Assembly: GCF_028553885.1 (NCBI RefSeq)
Contig: NZ_CP067169.1
Span: 1,011,501-1,075,500 of the forward strand
Length of the DNA stretch: 64,000 nt
Source: Paracoccus aestuarii
Lineage (GTDB): Bacteria; Pseudomonadota; Alphaproteobacteria; Rhodobacterales; Rhodobacteraceae
Reading direction: 5' to 3'
The translations under genes were made by a program, and so were the position numbers. Shown here piece after piece: positions 29,516 through 39,319 of the stretch (positions are counted from its first letter, which is position 1; the number at the start of each line of letters is the position of its first letter). The notes beneath the pieces were generated by a model. It saw only the letters and a list, made by a program, of their open reading frames with translations. It made no database searches and was not told the DNA's origin.

Positions 29516-29865
29516 TGCTGACCCCCACCGAATTCGGCGGCGCGCATGCGGTGGACGGCTACGGCCCGGGATTCTTCCGGGTCGCTGGCCACGTCGTCCA
29601 CGGCCATGTGCTGGTCCAGGCCCAAGGCAGCCAGCCTTGGGGCGGGTTGGACGACGCCGCCCCGTTCGATGCGCTTTCGGGCCGGGTCGATGTCCTTTTC
29701 ATCGGGACGGGCGCGCAGATGGCGCCCATCCCCGCGCCCTTGGCGCAGCGCCTGCGCGATCTGGGGATCGCGGCCGAGCCCATGGCCACCCCCACCGCGG
29801 CGCGCAGCTACAACGTCACCCTGTCCGAGGGTCGCCGCGTCGCCTGTGCGCTGATCGCGCTGTGA
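29515..29865 (+). CDS. Mth938-like domain protein (NDUFAF3 family)
   Basis: A 116-residue protein of the Mth938/DUF498 family: [31 protein letters not shown] and [20 protein letters not shown]. Relatives in mitochondria (NDUFAF3) assist complex I assembly, and from memory alphaproteobacterial members commonly lie beside secDF. It is coupled to secF upstream (TGATG) and ccmA downstream (GTGA), so it links the export genes to cytochrome c maturation. The molecular function in bacteria is not established. Confidence 0.9.
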   Translation: MLTPTEFGGAHAVDGYGPGFFRVAGHVVHGHVLVQAQGSQPWGGLDDAAPFDALSGRVDVLFIGTGAQMAPIPAPLAQRLRDLGIAAEPMATPTAARSYNVTLSEGRRVACALIAL

Positions 29866-30494
29866 CGCTGCTGGTCGTCCAGGACCTGGCCGTGTCGCGC
29901 GGCGGGCTGCGGACGGTCGAGGGGGTCGGCTTTTCCCTCGATGCAGGACAGGCGCTGATCCTGCGCGGGCCGAACGGTCTGGGCAAGACGACGCTGCTGC
30001 GCTGCATCGCGGGCCTCCAGCCCCCCGCCGCCGGCCGCATCGTGATCGAGGAGGACAGCCTGGCCTATGCCGCCCATGCCGACGGGCTGAAATCCGCCCT
30101 GACCGTGGCCGAGAACATGGATTTCTGGGCCCGCGTCTTCGGCGGCGGCGATGTGGCGGCGGCCTTGGCCGCGATGGATCTGCAGGCCTTGGCCCACCGC
30201 CCCGCAGGCGCACTGTCGGCGGGGCAGAAGCGGCGCTTGGGCCTGGCCCGCCTGCTGGTCGCGCGTCGCCCGATCTGGGTGCTGGACGAGCCGACCGTGT
30301 CGCTGGACGCGGCCTCGGTCGCACGATTCGCAGGCGTGATCGGCGATCACCTGGCCCAAGGGGGGGCGGCGCTGATCGCCACCCATATCGACCTGGGCCT
30401 GCCGCAGGCCCGCGTCCAGGACCTGACCCCGTTCCGCGCCCGGCCCGGCACGCGCTCTGCGCGTCCCTCGGGCTTCAACGAGGCCTTCGCGTGA
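29862..30494 (+). CDS. ccmA: Haem exporter ATPase CcmA
   Basis: The ATP-binding subunit of CcmABCD, which releases holo-CcmE during cytochrome c maturation. The 210-residue protein has Walker [12 protein letters not shown], the ABC signature [14 protein letters not shown], Walker [13 protein letters not shown], and the H-loop histidine in [11 protein letters not shown]. The start is GTG 29862, overlapping the preceding stop; the end overlaps the GTG of ccmB. First of five consecutive ccm genes. Confidence 0.96.
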   Translation: MTLLVVQDLAVSRGGLRTVEGVGFSLDAGQALILRGPNGLGKTTLLRCIAGLQPPAAGRIVIEEDSLAYAAHADGLKSALTVAENMDFWARVFGGGDVAAALAAMDLQALAHRPAGALSAGQKRRLGLARLLVARRPIWVLDEPTVSLDAASVARFAGVIGDHLAQGGAALIATHIDLGLPQARVQDLTPFRARPGTRSARPSGFNEAFA

Positions 30495-31147
30495 TCGCCC
30501 TGCTCATCCGCGATCTGCGGCTGGCCACGCGGGCGGGCGGGGGCTTTGGCCTGGGCGTCGCCTTCTTCCTGATCCTGTCCGCGCTGGTGCCCTTCGGCGT
30601 GGGGCCCGACCGCGCCACCCTGGCCCCGGTCGCGCCCGGCATCCTGTGGGTCGGCGCGCTGCTGGCCTGCCTTCTGTCGCTGGACCGCATCTTCGCGCTG
30701 GATCACGAGGATGGCAGCCTGGACCTGCTGGCCACCGCCCCCCTGCCGCTGGAGGGGGCCGTGGCGATCAAGGCCCTGGCCCATTGGATCACCACCGGCC
30801 TGCCGCTGGTCCTGGCCGCGCCGGTCTTTGGCCTGCTGTTGCAGCTGCCCGGCCAGGCGATGCCCTGGCTGGTCCTGTCCCTGGCCCTGGGCACGCCGGC
30901 GCTCTCGATGCTGGGGGCCTTTGGCGCGGCGATCACGGTGGGGCTGCGGCGCGGCGGGCTGCTTCTGTCGCTGCTGGTCCTGCCGCTCTACATCCCGACG
31001 CTGATCTTCGGGGCCGAGATCACCCGCCGCGGGGCCGAGGGCGCGCCCATCGCCACGCCGCTGCTGTTTCTGGCGGGGATCACCTTGGGGGTCGTCGCGC
31101 TGATTCCCCTTGCCGCGGCCGCCGCCCTGCGGGTCAATCTGCGGTGA
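30491..31147 (+). CDS. ccmB: Haem exporter permease CcmB
   Basis: A 218-residue integral membrane subunit with six hydrophobic helices. It starts [20 protein letters not shown] and contains the family segments [20 protein letters not shown] and [17 protein letters not shown]. The GTG start overlaps the ccmA stop (GTGA). It works with CcmA and CcmC in the inner membrane. Confidence 0.96.
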   Translation: MIALLIRDLRLATRAGGGFGLGVAFFLILSALVPFGVGPDRATLAPVAPGILWVGALLACLLSLDRIFALDHEDGSLDLLATAPLPLEGAVAIKALAHWITTGLPLVLAAPVFGLLLQLPGQAMPWLVLSLALGTPALSMLGAFGAAITVGLRRGGLLLSLLVLPLYIPTLIFGAEITRRGAEGAPIATPLLFLAGITLGVVALIPLAAAAALRVNLR

Positions 31148-31150
31148 ACG

Positions 31151-31177
31151 GGCCCGCCGCCCCTTGAGGGGCGGGCC
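31151..31177 (+). promoter_or_regulatory. Intercistronic hairpin ccmB-ccmC
   Basis: GGCCCGCC and GGCGGGCC form a perfect 8-bp stem with an 11-nt loop just after the ccmB stop. There is no U run. It is more likely an mRNA stability or processing element within the operon than a terminator. Confidence 0.4.
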
Positions 31178-31199
31178 GAAACGGGGGATAGAGGCACAT

Positions 31200-31925
31200 A
31201 TGTCGATCTGGGAATATGCAAACCCGACCAAGTTCATGCGCGTGACCGACGGGGCCCTGCCTTGGCTGGTCGGCGCTGCTGCGATCTGCTGCGTCGTGGG
31301 GGTGGTCTGGGGCTTTCTGACGCCCGACGATTTCCGCCAGGGATCAACGGTCAAGATCGTCTTTCTGCATGTCCCTGCCGCGATGATGGCCATCAACATC
31401 TGGGTGATGATGCTGGTCGCGTCGCTGATCTGGATCATCCGCCGCCACCATGTCAGCGCGCTGGCCGCCAAGGCCGCGGCCCCCATCGGAGCGGTGATGA
31501 CGCTGATCGCGTTGGCCACCGGCGCGATCTGGGGTCAGCCTATGTGGGGGACCTGGTGGGAATGGGACCCGCGGCTGACATCCTTCCTGATCCTGTTTCT
31601 GTTCTATATCGGCTATATGGCGCTGTGGTCGGCGGTCGAGGATCCCGACAGCGCCGCCGACCTGACGGGCGTTCTGTGCCTGGTGGGGTCGGTCTTCGCG
31701 CTGCTGTCGCGCTATGCGGTGCTGTTCTGGAACCAGGGCCTGCATCAGGGGGCCAGCCTGTCGGTGCAGTCGGGCGAACGGATGAGCCATGTCTATCGCT
31801 ATCCGCTGTACCTGGCGATGCTGGGCTTCTTCCTGCTGTTCCTGGCGCTGCTCTTGATCCGCACCCGAACCGAAATCCGCCGCCGCCGACTGGCCGCCCT
31901 GCAAGCGAGGGAGATGCGCGCATGA
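31200..31925 (+). CDS. ccmC: Haem lyase/exporter CcmC
   Basis: A 241-residue six-helix membrane protein that delivers haem to CcmE. The tryptophan-rich haem-handling motif is visible as WGQPMWGTWWEWDPRLTS, flanked by the histidines VFLHVPAAMM and SGERMSHVYRYPLY. The ATG at 31200 starts MSIWEYANPTKFMR. The stop overlaps ccmD (ATGA). Confidence 0.97.
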   Translation: MSIWEYANPTKFMRVTDGALPWLVGAAAICCVVGVVWGFLTPDDFRQGSTVKIVFLHVPAAMMAINIWVMMLVASLIWIIRRHHVSALAAKAAAPIGAVMTLIALATGAIWGQPMWGTWWEWDPRLTSFLILFLFYIGYMALWSAVEDPDSAADLTGVLCLVGSVFALLSRYAVLFWNQGLHQGASLSVQSGERMSHVYRYPLYLAMLGFFLLFLALLLIRTRTEIRRRRLAALQAREMRA

Positions 31926-32065
31926 TCGATCTTGGACGCTATGCCACCACGGTCCTGGCCGCCTATGGGGTCAGCTTGGTGCTGATCGCGGGGCTGGTCT
32001 GGCACACCGTCGCCGCCAATGCCCGCGCCCGCCGCGCGCTGGAGGAGTACGAGCGTAATGGTTAG
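31922..32065 (+). CDS. ccmD: Haem exporter subunit CcmD
   Basis: A 47-residue single-span membrane protein, MIDLGRYATTVLAAYGVSLV..GLVWHTVAANARARRALEEY, with the typical aromatic N-terminus, one helix and a basic cytoplasmic tail. It stabilises CcmC-CcmE interaction. Start ATG 31922 overlaps the ccmC stop; the last codons overlap ccmG. Confidence 0.93.
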   Translation: MIDLGRYATTVLAAYGVSLVLIAGLVWHTVAANARARRALEEYERNG

Positions 32066-32600
32066 GATCCCGCCCCTGATGGTGTTGCCGCCCGTGGTGT
32101 TCGCGGGGCTTGCCGGGATGTTCCTCTGGGGCATGAACCGCGACGATCCGGGCGCCGTGCCCTCGGCCATGATCGGGCGCGAGGCGCCGCCCATCCCCGA
32201 CACGACCCTGCCCGGCAAGACCCAGCTGACCGACGAGATGCTGCGCCAGCCCGGCGTCAAGCTGGTCAATTTCTGGGCCAGCTGGTGCCCGCCCTGCCGG
32301 GTCGAACATCCCACCCTGATGGAGCTGGCCAATGAGCTGCCCGTCTATGGCGTGGACCTGCGCGACATCGACCAGAACGCGCTGTCCTTCCTGGCCGAGG
32401 ATGGCGACCCCTTCGCCGCCATCGCCACCGATCCGCGCGGCCGCACCGCGATCGATTGGGGCGTGACCGCCCCGCCCGAGACCTTCATCCTGGACGGCGA
32501 GGGCCGCGTCCTGCACCGCCATGCGGGCCCGCTGATCGACGCCGATTACCTGGCGCGGTTCCGCCCCCATCTGGACGAGGCCTTGGCCGCCGATAACTGA
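32058..32600 (+). CDS. ccmG: Periplasmic thiol:disulfide oxidoreductase CcmG/DsbE
   Basis: A membrane-anchored thioredoxin that keeps apocytochrome c cysteines reduced. It has 180 residues, an N-terminal anchor (LMVLPPVVFAGLAGMFLWGM) and the active site WASWCPPCRVEHP (Cys77 and Cys80). PPETFILDGEG is the cis-Pro loop. It overlaps ccmD by 8 bp and closes the ccmABCDG run. Electrons should come from CcdA, encoded about 12 kb downstream. Confidence 0.95.
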   Translation: MVRIPPLMVLPPVVFAGLAGMFLWGMNRDDPGAVPSAMIGREAPPIPDTTLPGKTQLTDEMLRQPGVKLVNFWASWCPPCRVEHPTLMELANELPVYGVDLRDIDQNALSFLAEDGDPFAAIATDPRGRTAIDWGVTAPPETFILDGEGRVLHRHAGPLIDADYLARFRPHLDEALAADN

Positions 32601-32661
32601 CGGTTGTGCGCCGCGCCGTCCCGGGTCATCCTGCATCATGTGCAATCATGGAGGCAGGACG

Positions 32662-34467
32662 ATGACCCGGACAGGATTGGCTTTGGCATTGCTGATGGGC
32701 AGCACTACATGGGCCTTCGCCCAACAGGCCGCCGACGCGATCGCCCCAGAGGGCGAATCCGGCGACCAGGTCCAGCTCGAGGCGTTCGGCGATCTGACCG
32801 AACCCGCCCGCGACGCGCTGGCCGCCAAGGCCGATGGCCGCCCGGTGACGGGGTCGGACTGGATGGTCTCGGCCGCCCATCCCCTGGCCGTCGAGGCGGG
32901 CGCCCGCGTGCTGGAGGCCGGCGGCAACGCGGCCGATGCGATGGTCGCGGTCCAGGTCGTTCTGGGCCTGGTTGAACCGCAGAGCTCGGGCCTGGGCGGC
33001 GGCGCCTTCCTGGTCTGGTATGACGCGGAAACAGGCGAGGTGACCACGCTGGATGGCCGCGAGACCGCGCCCTTCGCCGCCACGCCCACGCTGTTCCAGG
33101 ATGACGAAGGCCAGCCCCTGGGCTTCATGGATGCCGTGGTCGGCGGTCGGTCGGTCGGCACCCCCGGCACGCCCCGCCTGATGGAGGTCGCGCACCGCAA
33201 ATGGGGCCGCGCCAACTGGTCGGGCCTCTTCCAGGACGGCATCCGCCTGGCCGAGGACGGCTTTGCCGTCTCGCCGCGCCTGGCCACGCTGGTCGCGGGC
33301 GAGGGCGACGCGCTGGCCCGCTATCCCGCCACGACCGAGTATTTCTTCCCCGATGGCGCGCCGGTGGCCGAGGGTGCCACGCTGCAGAACCCCGCCTATG
33401 CCGAGACGCTGCGCGCGCTGGCGGCCGAGGGGGCCGACGCCTTCTATCGCGGCCCCATCGCCCAGCAGATCGTCGAGGCGGTCCGCGGCGCCGAGGACAA
33501 TCCCGGCCTGCTGAGCCTGCGCGATCTGGAATCCTATCGCGTGGTGGAACGCCCGGCGGTCTGCGTGGAATACCGCGCCCATGACGTATGCGGGATGGGC
33601 CCGCCCTCGTCCGGCGGCCTGACCCTGGGCCAGATCCTGGGCATGCTGGAGGGCTATGACCTGCCCGGCATGGGCGCCGACAGCCCCGAGGCCTGGCGCC
33701 TGATCGGCGACGCCTCGCGCCTGGCCTTCGCGGATCGCGGCCGCTACATGGCCGATGTCGACTTCGTGCCCATGCCCACCGAGGGGCTGATCGACCGCGC
33801 CTATCTGGACGAACGGGCCACGCTGCTGTCAGGCGACGACAGCCTGCCCGAGGTCGCCCCCGGCCAGCCCGGCTGGAGCCATGCGATGCTCTGGGGTCAG
33901 GACAGCGCGCTGGAACTGCCCTCGACGACCCATATCTCGATCGTGGACGGGGACGGCAACGCCCTGTCGATGACCACGACGATCGAGAACGGCTTCGGCT
34001 CGCGCGTGATGGCGGGCGGTTTCCTGCTGAACAACGAGCTGACCGATTTCAGCTTCGAGACCCATGACGCCGACGGCTGGCCCATCGCCAACGCCATCGC
34101 GCCGGGCAAGCGCCCGCGGTCGTCCATGGCGCCGACCATCGTGCTGCAGGACGACATGCCGGTCATGGTGATCGGATCGCCGGGCGGCAGCCGCATTATC
34201 GGCTATGTCGCCAAGGCGGTCATCGCGCATCTGGATTGGGGAATGGATGTCCAGCAGGCCATCGACCTGCCCAATATCGTGAACCGCTTCGGCCCGATGG
34301 ACATCGAGGCCGGCCTGCCCGAGGTGCTAACCGAGGGCCTGACCGCCGCGGGGTTCGAATTGAACGAGACCGCGCTGACATCCGGCCTGCAGGGCATCGT
34401 CCTGACGCCGGAGGGTCTGGAAGGTGGCGCCGACCCCCGGCGCGAAGGGATCGCCTTGGGCGGCTGA
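32662..34467 (+). CDS. ggt: Gamma-glutamyltransferase
   Basis: A periplasmic Ntn-hydrolase that cleaves glutathione and other gamma-glutamyl compounds. The 601-residue precursor has a signal peptide (MTRTGLALALLMGSTTWAFA). The autoprocessing site is the threonine in PSTTHISIVDGDGNALSM, which becomes the nucleophile of the small subunit. GFGSRVM, NNELTDFS and GSPGGSRIIGYV line the active site. GGAGGCAGG precedes ATG 32662. It is the last gene before the bidirectional terminator shared with acnA. Confidence 0.96.
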   Translation: MTRTGLALALLMGSTTWAFAQQAADAIAPEGESGDQVQLEAFGDLTEPARDALAAKADGRPVTGSDWMVSAAHPLAVEAGARVLEAGGNAADAMVAVQVVLGLVEPQSSGLGGGAFLVWYDAETGEVTTLDGRETAPFAATPTLFQDDEGQPLGFMDAVVGGRSVGTPGTPRLMEVAHRKWGRANWSGLFQDGIRLAEDGFAVSPRLATLVAGEGDALARYPATTEYFFPDGAPVAEGATLQNPAYAETLRALAAEGADAFYRGPIAQQIVEAVRGAEDNPGLLSLRDLESYRVVERPAVCVEYRAHDVCGMGPPSSGGLTLGQILGMLEGYDLPGMGADSPEAWRLIGDASRLAFADRGRYMADVDFVPMPTEGLIDRAYLDERATLLSGDDSLPEVAPGQPGWSHAMLWGQDSALELPSTTHISIVDGDGNALSMTTTIENGFGSRVMAGGFLLNNELTDFSFETHDADGWPIANAIAPGKRPRSSMAPTIVLQDDMPVMVIGSPGGSRIIGYVAKAVIAHLDWGMDVQQAIDLPNIVNRFGPMDIEAGLPEVLTEGLTAAGFELNETALTSGLQGIVLTPEGLEGGADPRREGIALGG

Positions 34468-34481
34468 CGGGAAACGGGGCA

Positions 34482-34544
34482 GGGGGCTGCCGCCCCCGCC
34501 TGCTGCGCAGGCCCCCCCGCGGGTATTGAAACAACGGAGAAATC
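34482..34544 (+). repeat. Dispersed intergenic element, copy B
   Basis: Hairpin GGGGGC-TGCC-GCCCCC (34482-34497), a C-rich spacer with a second short dyad, then GCGGGTATT, four bases, CAACGGAGAAATC (34519-34544). Same architecture as copy A at 13376-13426. Confidence 0.7.
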
Positions 34545-34561
34545 AAGCGCGGGGCGCCCGG

Positions 34562-34584
34562 TCTTCTTCGTTGTCCAAATACCC
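34562..34584 (-). repeat. Dispersed intergenic element core, copy C (inverted)
   Basis: Read on the minus strand, this 23-nt stretch is identical to the core of copy A (begins GGGTATTTGG, ends CGAAGAAGA). It faces copy B across about 17 bp, forming a head-to-head pair between ggt and acnA. Confidence 0.75.
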
Positions 34585-34605
34585 ATCTTGTCGACCGCGC
34601 AACAA

Positions 34606-34634
34606 AAAACCCCCGGCGGTCTGCCGGGGGTTTT
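34606..34634. terminator. Bidirectional rho-independent terminator ggt/acnA
   Basis: Perfect 12-bp stem AAAACCCCCGGC/GCCGGGGGTTTT with loop GGTCT and an extended A run on the left. It serves ggt from the left and acnA from the right. Confidence 0.95.
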
Positions 34635-34653
34635 CGGTGTCAAAGGCGCCTGA

Positions 34654-37434
34654 TCAGGCGGCGGCCAGGTTGCGCAGCACGTAATGCAGCACACCGCCGT
34701 TCTTGAGATAGTCGATCTCGACCTCGGTATCGACGCGGGCCTTCAGCTGGATCGTCTTCTCGGTGCCGTCGGCGTATTTGATGGTGCAGGGCACCAGCGA
34801 CAGCGGCTTGAATTCGCCCGACAGGCCCTCGATCGTGATGGTCTCGTCGCCGGTCAGGTTCAGCGAATGGCGGGTGTCGCCATTGGTGAACTCGAACGGG
34901 ACGACGCCCATGCCGACCAGGTTCGAACGGTGGATGCGCTCGAAGCTTTCCGCGACCACGGCCTTGACGCCCAGCAGGTTGGTGCCCTTGGCCGCCCAGT
35001 CACGCGACGAGCCCGCGCCGTATTCCTTGCCGCCGAAGATCACCAGCGGGGTGTCCTGTTCGACATAGGACATCGCGGCGTCGTAGATCGCGGCCTGGTT
35101 GCCCTCCGCGTCCTTGGAATAGCCGCCTTCGACTCCGTCCAGCATCTCGTTCTTGATGCGTATATTGGCGAAGGTGCCGCGCATCATGATCTCGTGGTTG
35201 CCGCGGCGCGAGCCGTAGCTGTTGAAATCACGAGGTGCGACCTGGCGTTCGGTCAGGTATTTCCCGGCCGGGGTGGTCGGCTTGAACGAGCCCGCGGGCG
35301 AGATGTGGTCCGTGGTGATCATGTCGCCCAGAAGCGCCAGGACGCGGGCGCCCTTGACGTCGCTGATCGTGCCCGGCTCTTGCGACATGCCCTGGAAATA
35401 GGGCGGGTTCTGGATGTAGGTCGAGGAAGCCGGCCAGTCATAGGTCTCGCTGTCGGTGACCTCGACGCCCTGCCAGCGTTCGTCGCCCTTGAACACGTCG
35501 GCGTATTTCTTCTGGAACATCTCGCGCGTCACGATCGTGTCGACGAGGTCCGAGACCTCCTTCGAGGTCGGCCAGATGTCCTTCAGATAGACCGGCTTGC
35601 CGTCCGGCGTATGGGCCAGCGGATCCTTGGTCACGTCGATGTTCATGTCGCCCGCGATGGCATAGGCCACGACCAGCGGCGGCGAGGCCAGGTAGTTCGC
35701 GCGCACGTCGGGCGAGATGCGGCCCTCGAAGTTGCGGTTGCCCGACAGGACCGACACGGCGACCAGGTCGTTGTCATTCACGGCCTTCGAGATTTCGGGC
35801 TGCAGCGGGCCGGAATTGCCGATGCAGGTGGTGCAGCCGAAGCCCACCAGGTTGAAGCCGAGCGCGTCCAGGTCGTCCTGCAGGTTCGCTGCCTTCAGGT
35901 ATTCCTCGACCACCTGCGAGCCGGGGGCCAGCGAGGTCTTGACCCAGGGCTTGCGGGTCAGGCCCAGCTCGCGCGCCTTGCGGGCGACGAGGCCGGCGGC
36001 CATCAGCACATAGGGGTTCGAGGTGTTGGTGCAGGAAGTGATCGAGGCGATCACGACCGAGCCGTCACGCAGCTCGTAATCCTCGCCGTCCACCTTGGCG
36101 GTGTTCAGGTGACCGTGGCTGCCGCCCGGGATCTCCTGCGGGGCGGGGTCGGGGGATCCGGCCTCGGCGGTCATCTTCTCCTTTTCGTCGGCGGGCACCG
36201 AGGGGGCCTTGCGCATCCCCTTGATGTATTCGCCGAAGACGCGCGAGGCGTCGGTCAGGGGAACGTGGTCCTGCGGGCGCTTGGGGCCCGAGATCGCCGG
36301 GACGACCGTGCTCTGGTCCAGCTCCAGCGTCGAGGAGTAGACGGGCGCATAATCCGCCGTGCGCCAGAAGCCGTTTTCCTTGGCATAGGCCTCGACCAGG
36401 GCGATGCGGTCCTCTTCGCGGCCGGTCTGGCGCAGATAGCGCAGAGTCTCGTCGTCGATCGGGAAGAAGCCGCAGGTCGCGCCGTATTCGGGGGCCATGT
36501 TGGCGATGGTCGCGCGGTCGGCCAGCGGCATGTGGTCCAGGCCTTCGCCGTAGAATTCGACGAACTTGCCGACGACGCCATGGGCGCGCAGCATCTGGGT
36601 GACCTTCAGCACCAGGTCGGTGGCGGTGACGCCCTCGCGCAGCGCGCCGGTGACCTTGAAGCCCACGACTTCCGGGATCAGCATCGAGATCGGCTGGCCC
36701 AGCATCGCGGCCTCGGCCTCGATGCCGCCCACGCCCCAGCCCAGGACGGCCAGGCCGTTGACCATGGTAGTGTGGCTGTCGGTGCCCACCAGCGTGTCGG
36801 GATAGGCGACGGTCTTGCCGTCCTGGTCGGTGTCGGTCCAGACGGTCTGGGCCAGGTATTCCAGGTTCACCTGGTGGCAGATGCCGGTGCCGGGCGGGAC
36901 CACGCGGAAGTTGTTGAACGCCTTCTGGCCCCATTTCAGGAACGTATAACGCTCCATGTTGCGCTCGTATTCCAGCTCGACATTGCGCTGGAAGGCGCGG
37001 GGGGTGCCGAATTCGTCGATCATCACCGAGTGGTCGATGACCAGATCGACCGGGTTCAGCGGATTGATCTTCTGCGCGTCGCCGCCGAGCGCCTTGATGC
37101 CGTCGCGCATCGCGGCCAGGTCGACCACGGCCGGAACGCCGGTGAAGTCCTGCATCAGCACGCGGGCCGGGCGATAGGCGATCTCGCGCGCGGATTTGCC
37201 GCCATCGGCGGCCCATTGGGCAAAGGCCTTGATGTCGTCGGTGCTGACGGTGCGGCCGTCATCCTCGAAGCGCAGCATGTTCTCCAGCACGACCTTCAGC
37301 GCGGCCGGCAGTTTCGAGAAATCGCCAAGCCCCGCCTCGGTGGCGGCGGCGATCGAATAGTAATCGACGCTTTGCGCGCCCGCGCTCAGCGTGCGGCGCG
37401 TCTTGGCGGTGTCGGTTCCGGTCTGGATGGGCAT
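34654..37434 (-). CDS. acnA: Aconitate hydratase A
   Basis: The [4Fe-4S] TCA-cycle enzyme that interconverts citrate and isocitrate. The 926-residue protein is of the AcnA/IRP type. Cluster cysteines appear in [13 protein letters not shown] and [34 protein letters not shown] and the swivelling-domain [18 protein letters not shown] are present. The ATG at 37434 follows AGGGAGG. It is divergent from the DUF1223 gene with about 245 bp between, containing a dyad that could be an operator. Confidence 0.98.
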   Translation of the reverse strand: MPIQTGTDTAKTRRTLSAGAQSVDYYSIAAATEAGLGDFSKLPAALKVVLENMLRFEDDGRTVSTDDIKAFAQWAADGGKSAREIAYRPARVLMQDFTGVPAVVDLAAMRDGIKALGGDAQKINPLNPVDLVIDHSVMIDEFGTPRAFQRNVELEYERNMERYTFLKWGQKAFNNFRVVPPGTGICHQVNLEYLAQTVWTDTDQDGKTVAYPDTLVGTDSHTTMVNGLAVLGWGVGGIEAEAAMLGQPISMLIPEVVGFKVTGALREGVTATDLVLKVTQMLRAHGVVGKFVEFYGEGLDHMPLADRATIANMAPEYGATCGFFPIDDETLRYLRQTGREEDRIALVEAYAKENGFWRTADYAPVYSSTLELDQSTVVPAISGPKRPQDHVPLTDASRVFGEYIKGMRKAPSVPADEKEKMTAEAGSPDPAPQEIPGGSHGHLNTAKVDGEDYELRDGSVVIASITSCTNTSNPYVLMAAGLVARKARELGLTRKPWVKTSLAPGSQVVEEYLKAANLQDDLDALGFNLVGFGCTTCIGNSGPLQPEISKAVNDNDLVAVSVLSGNRNFEGRISPDVRANYLASPPLVVAYAIAGDMNIDVTKDPLAHTPDGKPVYLKDIWPTSKEVSDLVDTIVTREMFQKKYADVFKGDERWQGVEVTDSETYDWPASSTYIQNPPYFQGMSQEPGTISDVKGARVLALLGDMITTDHISPAGSFKPTTPAGKYLTERQVAPRDFNSYGSRRGNHEIMMRGTFANIRIKNEMLDGVEGGYSKDAEGNQAAIYDAAMSYVEQDTPLVIFGGKEYGAGSSRDWAAKGTNLLGVKAVVAESFERIHRSNLVGMGVVPFEFTNGDTRHSLNLTGDETITIEGLSGEFKPLSLVPCTIKYADGTEKTIQLKARVDTEVEIDYLKNGGVLHYVLRNLAAA

Positions 37435-37527
37435 CAAGGGCCTCCCTGTCTGCGAATATGGATGGGTCCGGCGTGCCCCTGATGTGCCCCATCGCCGGGA
37501 CACGTTCAAGGGCGAGGTGGAAAGATT

Positions 37528-37543
37528 GTATGCGATTGCATAC
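37528..37543. promoter_or_regulatory. Candidate operator between acnA and DUF1223 gene
   Basis: GTATGC-GATT-GCATAC, a perfect 6-bp dyad in an AT-richer patch (AAAGATTGTATGCGATTGCA) of the divergent intergenic region, about 95 nt upstream of acnA and 138 nt upstream of the DUF1223 gene. Its shape resembles sites of GntR/FadR-type regulators; the regulator is unknown. Confidence 0.4.
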
Positions 37544-37680
37544 CATGTCCGCCCCTGTTGCTCAAGAGGCACGTTCGGGCACCTGTCCTGCCCTGCGGGT
37601 CCGCTGACGAAGCGTTGATTTGGCCTTTGGGGCGCAGAGCCGGTATCACCCCGGCTGTGACAAGCGATGGGAAACAGATC

Positions 37681-38616
37681 ATGCCCGCAGAACGGGGGCC
37701 GGGGTTCTGGCGGATGCTGGCGGGGGGGCTGACGGCCTTGGTCGTCGCGGCGCCGATGGCCTGGGGCCAGGCTGCGCCCGACATGCTGCCCGATGCGGGG
37801 CTGGATGCGCCGCTGATCTCGGCCCCCGACGATCCGGGGCGGATGGCGCCGCAGGCCATGACATCGAACCTGCTGGGATCGGGGGGCGCGCCCGCGCCCC
37901 TGTCGGGCGAGGGTGCGCCCCCCGCCGTGGCCCTGTCGGCCCAGGCCAGCCCGGTCGTGGTCGAGCTGTTCACCTCGCAGGGCTGTTCGTCCTGCCCGCC
38001 GGCGGATGCGATGCTGACCATGCTGGCGGGGCAGGGCGATGTGCTGGCCCTGTCCTATCATGTCGATTACTGGGACTATCTGGGTTGGCCGGACAGTTTC
38101 GCGCGGCCCGAATTCACCGCGCGCCAGCATGATTACGCCCGCGCGGCGGGGGAACGCGCCGTCTATACCCCGCAGATGATCGTCGACGGGCAGGACACCG
38201 CCCTGTCGCCCGGCCCGGCCGAGCTGATGGCCCTGATCGACGTGCACCGCTATTCGCCCGCCATGCTGACCGTGCGCCGCGACCCCACCCCGGAGGGCGA
38301 GCGGATCGAGCTGCAACCCCTGTCCGATCTGGGCGGGGCGGTGGATGTGGTCTTCATCCGCTATGTCCCCGAACGCCGGGTCGAGATGCGGGCGGGCGAG
38401 AACCGCGGCCGCAGCGTGACCTACAGCAATGTCGTGGTGCAGGTGCAGCACCTGACCCGGTGGGACGGGCGCCAGCCCCTGCGCCTGTCGGTGCGGTCCG
38501 AACTGGTCGCCGACCCCGCCTTTCCGGCCGATGCGCGCCATGCGCTGCTGGTCCAGAAGATGCAGGGACAACCCGCGATGCCCGGCCCGATCCTGACCGC
38601 CATCCGCCTGGACTGA
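37681..38616 (+). CDS. DUF1223 thioredoxin-like exported protein
   Basis: A 311-residue protein with an N-terminal signal/anchor ([21 protein letters not shown]), a ~70-residue low-complexity linker and a DUF1223 domain. The domain opens [20 protein letters not shown] with a CxxC pair (Cys102, Cys105), then [20 protein letters not shown] and YTPQMIVDG, a thioredoxin-like cis-Pro region. A periplasmic redox role is inferred. It lies divergent from acnA. Confidence 0.88.
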   Translation: MPAERGPGFWRMLAGGLTALVVAAPMAWGQAAPDMLPDAGLDAPLISAPDDPGRMAPQAMTSNLLGSGGAPAPLSGEGAPPAVALSAQASPVVVELFTSQGCSSCPPADAMLTMLAGQGDVLALSYHVDYWDYLGWPDSFARPEFTARQHDYARAAGERAVYTPQMIVDGQDTALSPGPAELMALIDVHRYSPAMLTVRRDPTPEGERIELQPLSDLGGAVDVVFIRYVPERRVEMRAGENRGRSVTYSNVVVQVQHLTRWDGRQPLRLSVRSELVADPAFPADARHALLVQKMQGQPAMPGPILTAIRLD

Positions 38617-38701
38617 GCTTGCGGGGCGCGCCAAGCTGCGCGACAAGGACCGGCACCGCCGAATCAGCCGCCCCCGCAGGTGGCCACAGGAAGGCAAACC
38701 G

Positions 38702-39319
38702 ATGGAAAACTCGAAACCCTGGCTGAAGCCCGCGCTGGAATTCGGACCCCTGATCCTGTTCTTCGCGGTCTTCATGCTCTATCGCACCGACACGGTCCTG
38801 ATCGCGGGGCGGCCCTATGGCGGCTTCATCCTGGCGACGCTGGCCTTCATCCCCGCGCTGATGGCCACGACCGCGATCCAGTGGCGCATGACCGGCAAGC
38901 TGGCACCCATGCAGGTGGCCACGCTGGTCCTGGTCGTCGTCTTCGGCGGGCTGTCGGTCTGGCTGAACGATCCGCGCTTCTTCACGCTGAAGCCCACGAT
39001 CATCTATCTGATGTTCGCGGCGATCCTGGGCACGGGGCTGATGCTGCGCCGCAACTGGCTGGGCGCCGTCCTGTCCGAGGCCCTGCCCATGGATGCCGAG
39101 GGCTGGCGCAAGCTGACCCTGCGCATGGCGCTGTTCTTCGTCTTCTTGGCGATGCTGAACGAGGTCGTCTGGCGCAACATGTCGGAATCCAGCTGGGTCT
39201 GGTTCAAGACCTTCGGCCTGCCGGTCCTGCTGTTCGTCTTCCTTCTGGGCAATGCCGGGCTCTATCGCGCGCATGCCCTGCCGCCCAAGGACGTCGCCGA
39301 TGACGACCGCGCCCTCTGA
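38702..39319 (+). CDS. ispZ: Inner membrane septation protein IspZ/YciB
   Basis: A 205-residue polytopic membrane protein with about five to six helices: [77 protein letters not shown] and [20 protein letters not shown]. These are hallmark segments of the intracellular septation protein A family, implicated in cell envelope and septum maintenance. ATG 38702. Its end overlaps the next gene by 20 bp. Confidence 0.94.
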   Translation: MENSKPWLKPALEFGPLILFFAVFMLYRTDTVLIAGRPYGGFILATLAFIPALMATTAIQWRMTGKLAPMQVATLVLVVVFGGLSVWLNDPRFFTLKPTIIYLMFAAILGTGLMLRRNWLGAVLSEALPMDAEGWRKLTLRMALFFVFLAMLNEVVWRNMSESSWVWFKTFGLPVLLFVFLLGNAGLYRAHALPPKDVADDDRAL

